NCBI GenBank assembly: GCA_946803715.1
Contig: CAMPET010000472.1
Span: 870-18,554, forward strand
DNA: 17,685 bases
Source: Beroe ovata
Lineage: Eukaryota > Ctenophora > Nuda > Beroida > Beroidae
Reading direction: 5' to 3'
The notes under the pieces were generated by a model. It made no database searches and was not told the origin of the DNA. It was given only the letters and a program-made list of their open reading frames with translations. Position numbers and translations under genes: made by a program. Positions 1-8,832 of this stretch are shown here, in pieces (within the stretch, counting starts at the first letter, position 1; the number at the start of each line of letters is the position of its first letter).

Positions 1-240
1 CGAGTTAGTGGCAGCCATAACCCCTTATCGACCCAAAACATGTTAGTTTGATTGAGCATTTGAGGATAGCTCTTAAACGGATCGACCGATTGACTTGAAA
101 CTTCTACCATCGGTCAAGGACCATGAGAAACTCAGACAACCAAAATTTCAGGTCAATCCGATGATCGGTACCCGAGTTAACGGCCACCATAACCCCTTAT
201 CGACCCAAAACATGTACATGTCAGTTTGAGTGAGCATCTA
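1..240. repeat. Direct repeat of about 60 bases, 172 apart
   Basis: The segment at 1-59 recurs at 173-237 with a few changes and a six-base insertion; both contain ataaccccttatcgacccaa. The first copy may be cut by the window edge, so a longer tandem array could lie to the left. It is probably in a PHR intron. Confidence 0.75.
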
Positions 241-575
241 ATCTGTCATGTGACTTTGGGACTCGATTCAGCGTCCAAAAATAGTGACATTGGTACGAAA
301 ATGGGGAAAAAATTTGCGTTTAAGTATTCTCACCTTTGATTTTATCAAGTTGTCACTCGGGACAGTACCGTCCCTTGAGAAATCGGACGGACACCTCCCT
401 AACTGTCCGTCCATATACTTGCCGCATGAAAACACCTGGGACGTAATTGAGGTATTATTGAGTCGAATTATATTTGGGTCGGGAAATCTCTAAAATCAGA
501 GTTACTTAAGTTGGAATGTTTTATCTGATAATTTTACGGTATCGATTATATAAGATAGCTCCGTGGTTACAAGGT
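241..575. other. Non-coding stretch, presumed PHR intron
   Basis: Neither strand contains a piece resembling the next expected RCC1 blade. The plus-strand 69-codon frame at 284-493 has no recognisable domain. Nothing else was seen. Confidence 0.5.
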
Positions 576-581
576 GCTTAC

Positions 582-1105
582 CTGGTTGTTGGCAAGAGCA
601 ACGGTATGTGTAGCTCCGCAAGCAATCATCGTCACCGGCTTGGGTACGTTTCGTATCGGCGTGGGAGTGGGTACGACACTCGTGTTACCCAGACCCAACT
701 GCCCCGTGGAGTTGGAACCAAATCCCAGCATCTCGCCATTCTCCAGCAGCAAAACTGAAACATGCCATTACAATTACAATCTGATAGGGCAGAAATCCAT
801 GTCATTGTCATCTTATTTGTCCTGTATCATTTGTCATGTTATTTGTCCCTGATCTTTACACCGGAACACCCTTGTATCTGCAGTTGCCCGAGCACACGCG
901 GTTACTCAATCGAAAATTGGGGGTCGGCTCCAGGTCCAATTCGAAAATTCTACCATCATATAGGGACGATTCATCATGATACCGGTCAAGTACATACCAG
1001 AGTGGTTCAATCCACATGCCACTTGCACCACGGGAATGTTATTGCCTGGTATCTTCACTGGAGCTGGTAACTTGGTCAATTCCCCCGTGTGCTTGCAATC
1101 AGCAT
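582..1105 (-). CDS. MYCBP2: PHR gene: RCC1 repeats after the cysteine insert, two exons
   Basis: Exons 1105-998 and 754-582 are joined in phase 1 through G|TT (valine). They encode ADCKHTGELTKLPAPVK, then VVQVACGLNHSVLLLENGEM, then LGFGSNSTGQLGLGN, and end IACGATHTVALANNQ at a gtaagc donor (581-576). The human protein has VQVSCGFHHSVVLMENGDVY and GQHGQLGHGD at the same place, so orthology is clear. The next blade, expected to resume with a phase-0 codon, was not found in 1-575 and must lie beyond the left edge. Both acceptors have good pyrimidine tracts. Confidence 0.95.
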
Positions 1106-4100
1106 CTGAGAAATAATAATATCCTGATAGTGTGATTGACATATTGAGCAATATTTTCCTTGATGGTAATATTGTCTTGATCTAGCAATATATATCTCGC
1201 GATACTCGATAGCAACATTTCATTCTGGAAGGAAAGTTAAAACCAGGCCCAATCCCGTATTGTTCTTCAGAAGTTCAGTTTTATCTAATAATCTCTGTAT
1301 AAATCTGTTAAAAGAGGTGTGTGAGTGATACATTGTTCATTCTAAACTCCCGTGTCTCTAACTCCGCTTGTAAGTTACACGGCACGCGCGCGCACTTCTC
1401 TCTGATAGCTCGTATCACGTGCATGTTATTTCATAAACACTCACAACACACTGGCATGGCACGATCAGTGGCACTACATAATATAGGGTGGGGTGGGGCT
1501 ATTTGGGACGATTTCACAAAAACTGGGATACCCATGAAAACCCTTAAGTTTTCAGGCAAAACCAATGGTTTAATCGATACGAATGGCTCTCACTGATCAT
1601 ATTCCCGGGCTGTTTATCACTGTATGTCAAATTCGAAAAAAGATATTCAAGGAAAACCAACCGTCCAGAATTCCCCCTCAAAAAAATGGGGTAGGTCAAT
1701 TCTGGACATGCCACCAGAGCATGTTTTAAAGGAAATGAATGCATCATGACATTTTTGAGTATCGGGCAAATGATATTTGATATCTTTTTGGATAGACAGA
1801 TTTGCTTTTGTACTCCAAATCGCCCCTGACCAAAATTACCCCACGTAAAATGCGATTTTTCAAAATCACAGAATCGGATTTCCAGATGTCCAGAGCGACA
1901 TCTAAACATGTTTTACATGTTTCCCGAAAATNCCCTGCCTTTTCCTCTTCCTCACTATCATCTTCCTCCTCATCGGAACTTTCCTCACTGTTCGAACTTT
2001 CCTCAGAATCTGACAGTTGACAAGGATCATAAGATAGCAGTTGTCCGTTAGACCTAGTGTCCACTTCGGGATAATCAAGTCTTGGCCACTGGGATGTTAT
2101 TTTTTTGGAAAATACGAACCGAATCTCGCAGGTTTCGGCTCAGGTTTAGGTTTGAACTTGTTGCTCTTCTTCTGCATTAGCTGCGCCTCCTTGGCGCACG
2201 TTTTACAGCAGCCACATATTGAACACCCGGAATCCCCGGCTCCACACCCACACTCCCTGAGATGGGGTGGAATGTTGTCATCAATCAGTAACAGGGTAAC
2301 AGTCATTCATGAACAAATCATGTTTTCTGAAATTCAAATCGTGTAATTTTGAACAAGCATCCGACTCCCCTCTCCGTCTCAGAATACTCACAATCCGGGG
2401 TCCCTGCCGGCCTCTCCATTCCTACAGCAGCCCGCGCCATATCCCGTGCACTCGCCACAGAAGAAGCATATCATGCAGAGGATATTCCTCCAGACATGGG
2501 TACCGGGCTCACACATCCCGTCCTCGCTCTCACTTTCCTCTTCCTCAATACTAGCATCCGGGTTGTGAGTGTAGTTACGACCACACTGGCCCTGCCCGTT
2601 GTTGCCCATTGTGTACACTTGTCCAGTGGTTGTCAGGATAACGGCATGGTTGTGTCCGAGTGCCACACTCCTCACGGATAGCACGCTGAATTGGGGTACC
2701 GGTCCTGTGAGGAAGAGAGAGAGGATTGTATGGAGAAGACAGGTATCGTCATATTTGCGAATTGTATGGTAGATGAAGCCTGCTTTTTAATTTCCACTAC
2801 AGCAAGGGTATTCATTTATATTGGGAATGTGACGATCAGGAAAAATCACACGAGGAATCAGCATGACTCACCACTGGATTCAAAAGGGGCAGCGAGGGCC
2901 CCAAACACATACAGGTTCCCCTTATCCGTGACAAACGCACTACTCGTGTCCCCAGCAGCACAACACACTACTCTGTCCTTGATACGGTCTATTAGTTTGG
3001 GTTTACATGCTGCTGCGCTCTTCTTAGGTTTAGCTGAGACAGGGAGATGGGTTCATTGGTTGGTTAAGAAAGGGAGGTTTCAGGAGTAGCCTTGCTGGCA
3101 AAACGTGTTGTCGGAATGACGCGTTTTTGAAATAAGGTTGTATGTGTGGTGACGTGATGCAGCATACTACCTTTATAGTGATGCAGTTTTTTACCTATAC
3201 TACCTATAGTGATGCAGTTTTTTACCTACAGTACCTAGATCAAGTAAGTTAATTTAATAACTTGATTTTTACAAGGTATTGAAATCTTAAACGGCAATGT
3301 CAAGCACATTTGTAGCGTTCATAATATGAACGCTGGCCATGCATGCTATAGCTCTAGATAATGTAATATCATGCAAAACTGTCTGTGACGAAATTATTAT
3401 ACAATAACGGCAATAAATTTCAGGAGAACAACTAAACTTTTAATTGGATGCTTGAACTGATAAAGTATTTTGTGCTATTCAGTTTGCACCCTCGATTGTT
3501 CTTGTAAACCACTGACCAAAATTCTGTGTTTTATGTCCAAAACGTAAATAATATTTCATTACACCCATGCGATTAACAAATCAGTTTCAATATTCATCAC
3601 TCCCGTAGAATGTTCGAACAACCAGGATTTTGTAAGATTAGAGAGATCAGAGAAAGAGGCAACAAGTTGGAGGAGAATGCAAGGAAGCTAAACGGGTACC
3701 AGGCTAGGAGACTCGTGAAATACTTGGTAAGTTCATTACCAAGCATCACATCGTGGTTGTTATAGCAATACATTGTGGTTGTCATAGCAACACATTTTGG
3801 TTGCCATAGCAACACATTTTGTTTGCCATAGCAACACTCATATCACCAGGTCGGTATAGAACGAGAACACGAGTGCAACATGACCGCTATCAAGGTTCGT
3901 GAAAAGGAACTCCTTACCCGTAACTCTGTGCTCAGCGGCTACAAAACTATGAACCTCCAGCGGAAACACGGAGTGTCATTCCCCCAGATTGCCTCGCCCG
4001 GTTCCCATGACAACAAGAAATCAACGCCCGTCTCCCCGTCACGGGCAGATCCCACGTGCGGGTCGTGCGGGCTGAGGAAGGAACGACGATCACACAGTAT

Positions 4101-7100
4101 CGTCTCGGAGGAGGACGAGTTTGACGACATGTTCTGGTCTCACGGCATGAAGAGACGAAGATGGAGCGCTGTCATGGTGAAAGTCCTGCGGAGGCCATCC
4201 ATGGTCCCATCAGAGGGAGAGGTAGAGGAGGAGGAGAGAGCGACAGATTTACCTGATTCTAGGACGAATGGGATAACCCTTCCCGCTCTGTCACAGAGAG
4301 ACAAACCGTCCCTGTCCCGGGTACTGGGCTGTGTGATAAACAATAAGGGGAGGAAGTTATCGCGACGGTGAAGAGAGGGGAGGAGTAGGAACCACGTCGT
4401 GCTAAGACGACAATGGATTATATAGTAGTTGAGGCGAAACCCGGACCCGAATGGAAAAACTTGAGATTGCTTCGCATAAACAGATAGAATATATAACGCT
4501 CAGTTTTGTGAGATACGGTGATGATGCGAGGAATGGTTTATAATGATTCCTCCTTATTAGGTAGAGACGAAGGTTGATAAATGAATCGGTAGGAGATTCG
4601 AAATGTTTCATTAACGAATTTCGTTTGAATTTCTGAGCCTTATTTCCCTCCCTATCAGCACATCACAACCAGATCCTCACTGAAGATCTCACCCGCTCAC
4701 CTGTATCACCGTCAACTCCACGTCTTATCTGACCGGCAATGTACGGCTTCCCCTCTTCTGTGAGGAGCAACATGTATTTTTCTTGGTGTGGACAGGAAAC
4801 TGTAGATATCCTAAGAGAGAAGCCACTTCAGATGATCAATTCCGAATAACTGTGTTACAATTGAATATCATCATTAGCACTATAAGTATAGGGTCGTACT
4901 TTTCCGATGTCCCGATTGGGATGTGAAGCCAGTCATCACTCATACCCTCCACTGCACCAATTTCATCAGGGTTACCTCGGAACATCACCTGAACAACAAT
5001 AAACCCTCTTATCATCTTGTTAACATTTGCAATTTCCCGGAATACATTGAGTTGATTGGAAATTTGCCCGAAATCTTACCTTCCCCTCTTGGCTGATATA
5101 GACTGTAAACGAATCCGTAACTGCGATTGATCTAACATCTTCGTGAACTGAAGTTGTGCATCAGATTACAGCATTGAGCCCGGACATGAATCCACACAGT
5201 CATGGAGTGACGAATAACAGATCATCTATAGAGAAGGCTCACAAACCGACTGGGTGGCACAGTTTCTCGCCATCGCAAGCACTCGATCCAAATGCCTGAA
5301 CAAGGGGACTCGTTACGGACAGTGATTTGACGGGAGTCTTGCCAGTAGAGCAGGAATTGAGGTTAACTTCATAGAAGTGGAGATCTGACCAGCTGCCTCG
5401 TGCTAGGAGAAGAGCGTCGCCCCCAGATACAAGCTTGCAATCTGCCGGGACATCTGCAGCAATCGTTATGAGTTGGTGTTAAAAGTGCTAGAGTTGGTAT
5501 TAGAGTTGGTATTAATAGTGCTAGAGTTGGTGTTAGAGTTGGTATTATAGTGCTAGAGTTGGTGTTAATAGTGCTAGAGTTGGTGTTAATAGTGCTAGAG
5601 TTGGTGTTAGAGTTGGTGTTATAATAGTGCTACGTGCTAACATATCAAATCTTCCATTCCCACAAAATCTAGTGCAAATCAAGTGCAAAACCATTACCGT
5701 GTTTGTACGTTTGTTCGACAGTGAGAGTGCCCTTGTTGATGGAAACAAGGGAACGAGATTTCCCTATCTTGAGAGCGAGCAGTGACGATTTCACTGAGAT
5801 TAGTCTCAATCGTACTGCCGTCATCCTAACCTTCTTCACACATTTGCCCTGCGAACCGTTGTCATGGAAATATGAATCGAGTAACGTGAGTAAAAGAGAA
5901 ACATGTATGTATTTACTCCCTTTCATACTCACAGCTAAAGCTCCGGCTACACCTGACGATATCTTGAAGAGTTCACCAGCGTTAAAAACATAGATATGAC
6001 TACCGTCGCTCGCCATGTTGAAAGTGTCTGGGAATATGATGTTTTTACAGTATAATTCCGTTCAACTCAGTGCATTAATTCACTAACACCAAACTTGTTG
6101 TGTTGAAAACTTGCAATACAAGTACACACAGACTTTCCCGGATGTTTAGTTCCAACTTACCGTAGTCGGGCGTGAACCCGCATTGAAACCGGATGATGTC
6201 ACTACACAGTGGGGATGTGAACCAAGATGACAGCCCGCCACCACTCCCTCGTTCAGATTGGAATCTACAGAGAGATCTGCTCTGGAAGTCAGATATCACA
6301 CGGCATGTCTGAAAACATTCCTATTGTTTCCATGGAAAATCATAGAACATGCGAGGATTGTTATTTGTACCATGGATTTGTCTGAATCGAAGAACAAGCG
6401 AGATTTTAACAAAGAACCTGTAGGTCAGATATTTTAGCTTTGAGTGTGTGTCTTACAGCAGCCAGGACACTATCGACTCTGTTCTGCAGGATGGCTACCG
6501 ATAGCAGCACTTTGAATACAGACTTATCCGTCGATGAAACACTGATCTCCTTCAGGAATTCCAGCCAGGTATCTAAATTTATTGGTGTCAAATTCGCAAC
6601 TCGATTAGAATCACATACTTTCACAGTAACAGTTGGGTAATGGGTGTTTCATTCATCCAACAGGAGAGTCTGTACATGTATTTCATATTCCTATACAAAC
6701 CTGCACAAAAAGAACCGCTTGTAAAGCACTTTTGTGGCAAATCTTTGGTGGATAAATCCGTGGTTGCGATCACATTAGCAACAATGTTGGGGGCAGATAA
6801 ACTAGCTTGATGCAGTAGCTCGAATAGACTTTTCAGACTTGTGATTGAGATCTGAGGAATGATATTTGTTTGTCATTGAGTTCAAGGTTGAAACAAACAT
6901 CCAACAAAATTTCCATTCAACTAAATTCGCGAATGCGCGCCACCAGATGTTATAGAAGGCGCCTTTTTTAAGGTCCTTTTTACGACGGAATGTTGTCGCG
7001 CGCTACTACTTTCATCTGGAATTGCAGATATTTGTGACTGCGCGGCGCGCATGAAATGCACAGTTTGCACTGACCAGTATGAAGTGATTTCATACCTGAT

Positions 7101-7389
7101 TGAGTAGTTCATCCTGCTCAGCATGCTTTCCGTCACTGACAATGATATCCTTAGTTTCCGTCCTCACTATAGGGTACTTGGTGAGGGCTGCATCGTGTAT
7201 CTTGAGCCATTTGATAATGTTCTCCAATGATTGCGTGTGGGGATGTGAGGCAACTTGGATCAGTGACCAGAGCCCCTGCTGTTGTTGTTGCTGTGAAGGA
7301 TTTTACAGTCACAGAGTGGTGTCAATATCAGAGATGGTGTCAAGAACCAACTGCTTACAGGATTGGATTGAACTTTCACAGGTCCATCC
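582..7389 (-). CDS. MYCBP2: MYCBP2/Highwire/RPM-1 (PHR) E3 ubiquitin ligase orthologue, N-terminal exons, partial
   Basis: PHR proteins are giant E3 ligases that act in axon growth, synapse formation and axon degeneration; the catalytic RING lies at the far C-terminus, outside this window. Seventeen minus-strand exons can be joined: 7389-7359, 7290-7096, 6851-6701, 6617-6457, 6308-6161, 6027-5933, 5848-5698, 5453-5247, 5147-5080, 4988-4900, 4810-4701, 3033-2872, 2704-2392, 2256-2120, 2009 to about 1917, 1105-998 and 754-582. Fifteen of the junction phases agree without adjustment; the 3' ends of the 2256 and 2009 exons are uncertain. About 800 codons are covered, similar to the matching part of the human protein as I recall it. 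Diagnostic pieces are LFKISSG, the cysteine block starting CMICFFCGECTGYG, and RCC1 motifs such as VVQVACGLNHSVLLLENGE. The gene runs off the left edge. The 5' exon(s) were not found, and an opposite-strand gene sits in the intron at 3034-4700. Confidence 0.93.
1106..1916. other. PHR intron of about 800 bases
   Basis: The open frames here on either strand resemble no part of PHR proteins and show no splice pair in the needed phase. The N at 1932 lies at its 5' border. Confidence 0.5.
1917..2256 (-). CDS. MYCBP2: PHR gene: rest of the cysteine-rich insert and acidic tail, two exons
   Basis: Exon 2256 to about 2120 encodes LECGCGAGDSGCSICGCCKT then CAKEAQLMQKKSNKFKPKPE; seven further cysteines complete a set of about fourteen, suggestive of metal binding. 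Its donor is inferred as gttcgt at 2119, the only one that gives the required phase 1; it is weak. Exon 2009 to about 1917 encodes a serine/glutamate tract (SEESSNSEESSDEEEDDSEE). An N at 1932 sits at the likely 3' border. Two readings fit: a donor at 1916 (gtaaaa, phase 1), or a donor right at the N if the local GGGN is really GGT. The next exon needs a phase-1 partner. Confidence 0.75.
2392..3033 (-). CDS. MYCBP2: PHR gene: RCC1 repeats and start of the cysteine-rich insert, two exons
   Basis: Exons 3033-2872 and 2704-2392, joined in phase 1 through a glycine codon. The first encodes a blade ending FVTDKGNLYVFGALAAP. The second encodes SVALGHNHAVILTTTGQVYT followed by MGNNGQGQCGR, a classic RCC1 signature. 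An acidic stretch with EEEESESED follows, then the cysteine-rich block MCEPGTHVWRNILCMICFFC and GECTGYGAGCC. The human protein has the same order, with an acidic linker and then a CPPG...CMVC...CGDCTGYGASC pattern. I know this block only from PHR proteins, so it fixes the family. The exon ends in phase 2 at 2392 and is completed by G at 2256. Confidence 0.95.
3154..3237. repeat. Short imperfect tandem repeat around gtgatgcag
   Basis: The word gtgatgcag starts at 3154, 3178 and 3209. The last two copies share a longer unit of about 31 bases containing ttttttacct and tacct. It lies in the PHR intron, 5' of the nested gene. Confidence 0.8.
3314..3334. repeat. 21-base inverted repeat
   Basis: Arms AGCGTTCATA and TATGAACGCT are perfect 10-base complements around a single A. 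It lies about 280 bases upstream of the nested gene start. A dimeric factor-binding site is possible; no known motif was recognised. Confidence 0.6.
3610..4371 (+). CDS. Unrecognised 212-residue basic coiled-coil-like protein, nested in a PHR intron
   Basis: Two exons, 3610-3726 and 3850-4371, are separated by a 123-base intron with donor gtaagt and acceptor atcaccag, phase 0. The start ATG has A at -3 and an in-frame stop upstream at 3574-3576; the stop is TGA at 4369-4371. Residues 5 to about 60 are charged with no proline and probably form a helix or coiled coil (EIRERGNKLEENARKLNGYQ, VGIEREHECN). Then come GVSFPQI, a Ser/Pro-rich part with two cysteines (TCGSCGLRKERR), an acidic patch EEDEFDD near residue 125, the basic run KRRRW, an EVEEEER patch, and a basic C-terminus. 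There is no signal peptide or membrane segment. I do not recognise the family. The gene lies wholly inside the PHR intron 3034-4700 on the opposite strand. The X-box-like array in its intron hints at RFX control and so perhaps a ciliary role, which is inference only. Confidence 0.75.
3756..3835 (+). promoter_or_regulatory. Four tandem RFX/X-box-like palindromes, 22-base period
   Basis: The motif starts at 3756, 3778, 3800 and 3822, exactly 22 bases apart. The third copy is GTTGCCATAGCAAC, which fits the RFX X-box consensus GTNRCC-N(0-3)-RGYAAC perfectly. The second (GTTGTCATAGCAAC) and fourth (TTTGCCATAGCAAC) each differ at one position; the first has more changes. The spacer is acacattttg or close to it. 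The array lies in the intron of the nested plus-strand gene and also inside the large PHR intron. RFX factors are known to drive ciliary genes through such sites. Confidence 0.6.
4701..5147 (-). CDS. MYCBP2: PHR gene: first RCC1-like repeats, three exons
   Basis: Exons 5147-5080, 4988-4900 and 4810-4701, joined in phases 0 and 2. They encode HEDVRSIAVTDSFTVYISQE, then a linker with DDWLHIPIG, then KYMLLLTEEGKPYIAGQIRR followed by GVDGDT. The pattern 'defence of a strand, T-x-x-G-K-x-Y/F-x-x-G' is that of RCC1-type propeller blades. The RRG-x-DGD motif corresponds to KGEDGE in the human protein just before a lysine-rich loop. The last base (G at 4701) joins the CT at 3033 to make alanine, so the chain reads directly into KPKKSAAACKPK in the next exon, as in the human PKK-containing loop. 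This proves that the 1667-base gap from 4700 to 3034 is an intron of the same gene. Confidence 0.92.
5247..6027 (-). CDS. MYCBP2: PHR gene: 'KISSG' propeller-like segment, three exons
   Basis: Exons 6027-5933, 5848-5698 and 5453-5247. The first reads TFNMASDGSHIYVFNAGE then LFKISSGVAGALA. This matches the family pattern of a display-like strand followed by a K-I-G-S-G motif (here KISSG) that precedes the RCC1-like region. The second exon is basic (GKCVKKVRMTAVRLRLISVK), and its 3' splice site has a poor pyrimidine tract. The third reads KLVSGGDALLLARGSWSDLH and ends KLCHPV. The junction codons are complete: phase 0 between the first two, phase 1 between 5698 and 5453, phase 1 into 5147. The intron 5454-5697 is mostly a minisatellite. 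Sequence conservation is weaker here than in the flanking exons, so identity rests on position and motif. Confidence 0.85.
5470..5637. repeat. Minisatellite built from gagttggtgtta / atagtgcta units
   Basis: It is made of about a dozen alternating short words, gagttggt(g/a)tta and atagtgctag, in variable order. It fills most of the 244-base PHR intron 5454-5697. Read on the minus strand it gives a spurious TPTLALL repeat peptide. Confidence 0.9.
6161..7389 (-). CDS. MYCBP2: PHR gene: N-terminal helical region, five exons
   Basis: Exons 7389-7359, 7290-7096, 6851-6701, 6617-6457 and 6308-6161. The first is a 31-base microexon ending at a strong gtaagc donor; it begins with the third base of a codon, so more coding sequence lies upstream. 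The second opens with five glutamines, then GLWSLIQVASHPHTQSLENI. The third gives ISITSLKSLFELLHQASL, which resembles the human stretch between the basic N-terminus and the first propeller-like segment. The fourth reads LDTWLEFLKEISVSSTD and the fifth ends SDIIRFQCGFTPDY. The region is leucine-rich and looks alpha-helical. Joins are phase 0 (7096 to 6851), phase 1 (6701 to 6617), phase 0 (6457 to 6308) and phase 1 into 6027. The microexon is the least certain piece; the other four have good splice borders. Confidence 0.85.
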
Positions 7390-7439
7390 CTGTATTATCA
7401 ATCAGATGGCTTAACAGGCGATTATTGATATAGCAATGT

Positions 7440-8200
7440 CTAAGAATAAAGATGCGTCATAAATCGGTGTCATTCTGCCATATAAGTCATGCAATGATAT
7501 GAGCAACTTGTTAGGCAAAGGTAACAATTAATGCATCATATTTGTGTCAATGGAACGAAATCGTTTCGTTGTTGTACGTTTCAATACTGCTGTGATTGAA
7601 TAACCAGATTTTCATGAAACAGTGTTACAATATGCAATCTCGTTTTAGATTGTAGGATCAAAAAAAGTGTTTCAAACAGTTGGTACGTTTCAATAGTTTG
7701 TCACTGAATTGAGACCGTGCTTGTACGTGTTTGAACTAATGAATTCAGTGCACAGGTACGTGCAATGTGTAATGTGTATACTTAGCATTTGGGTTCACTT
7801 TAAGATGGATGATTGAGATTGGAGAGAGAGAGAGGTAGGGGATACCAGGACTTCCAATCATATTACTGACAGGAACCATACAATTTTGTAATACTGACCA
7901 ATCTCAGTGACCCAATAAACAAATGCCTATAGGTCTATAGGTATTGACAGCTGCAGTAGCCCCTTCTAAACATCCGGCGACTCTAGGCCCTAGGGGCTCT
8001 CAGCCCTAAGGACTACGCTAATCTATCCACGAATCTGCAGCAGAATGTGTCAGAATATGTAATGGTAAGTGATTACTGATTATTATAGTAATCACTGATT
8101 AATGATAATTACTTTAATTGATCGGGGATGCATCAGAGTCCTGGGATGGTCTATGTGAGAGCTTACATAACACTCCTGTAACCAGGAAACAAGTCATCCC
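7440..8200. other. No confident gene; upstream of the first PHR exon found
   Basis: One open stretch on the minus strand near 7863-7783 starts with ATG and ends at an AAG before gtatac, but its phase does not fit the 7389 exon. A short (GA) run lies near 7831-7842. No RNA gene was seen. Confidence 0.4.
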
Positions 8201-8202
8201 CC

Positions 8203-8454
8203 GTATACTACTGGGTGTTACACTGGCTGTAAACTGTAGAGTATACTGGGGTGTTACACTGGCTGTATACTGGGGTGTTACACTGGGGTGTATACTGGGG
8301 TGTTACACCTGCTGTATACTGGGGTGTTACATTGGGGTGTTATACTGGCTGTATACTGGGGTGTTACACTGGGGTGTTACACTGGCTGTATACTGGGGTG
8401 TTACACTGGAGTGTATACTGTATACTGGGGTGTATACTGGGGTGATACAATGGC
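8203..8454. repeat. Minisatellite with a unit of about 24 bases
   Basis: About nine to ten variant copies, whose core words are tatactggggtgttacac and tggctg, are present from the first ctgggtgttacac to tatactggggtgatac. Unit length varies because the tatactgg and ggggtgttac sub-words are duplicated or lost. All three forward frames stay open through it, which explains several spurious Trp/Gly/Cys-rich ORFs. Confidence 0.92.
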
Positions 8455-8830
8455 TGCATCTGCTGTGCTATGTGCATTGGCAATCCCCGAAAATGGATTG
8501 TGATAAGCAGTGGGCTAGCTGATAAACTAGTTCACAGTGTACCCTGTACACTGATAACATATGACTTGGCTGTTAATTATAGGTGTCTTGAATTAATGCG
8601 TACTACAAACTACAAAGATAGCTTGTACTATCTGCTACAAAAGGTGCCCAATACTCCTGAGTTAGCTATAGCTGATAAACTAAGTTCTGCTCACAAGCCC
8701 AGTGCTATCAGTTTGGTACTTCAAGATTGAGGCTAACTAAGCATCTCTAATGTGGGAAATGAAAAGTTTTAGCTTAATGACAGGTTTGATATCCAGAGTC
8801 ATCCAGAAATGTGATCTTGTTCACTTTGGT
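8455..8830. other. No confident gene
   Basis: An 86-codon plus-strand frame (8470-8730) has no recognisable domain and begins in minisatellite flank. A small inverted repeat with arms CAGTGTAC and GTACACTG lies near 8534-8552. Confidence 0.4.
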
Positions 8831-8832
8831 GA

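Noticed and set aside
1744-1916. Continuation of the acidic-exon ORF (LDVALDIWKSDS and onward)
   Set aside because: It resembles no PHR sequence and has no donor that fits the next exon; treated as intron.
2691-3089. 132-codon plus-strand ORF
   Set aside because: It lies antisense to the RCC1 exon 3033-2872, whose minus-strand frame has conserved sequence and matching splice phases.
3756-3835. CRISPR-like regular repeats
   Set aside because: The period is 22 bases with no variable spacers, in an animal intron; an X-box minisatellite explains it.
5545-5748. Minus-strand ORF with a TPTLALL repeat
   Set aside because: It is a minisatellite inside a PHR intron, read through into the end of the 5848-5698 exon.
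6075-6160. Continuation of the minus-strand ORF beyond the exon ending at 6161
   Set aside because: A gtaagt donor at 6160 and a phase-1 match to 6027 show that the continuation is intron.
8118-8522. Trp/Gly/Cys-rich ORFs in three forward frames
   Set aside because: They are translations of a minisatellite with a stop-free unit of about 24 bases.
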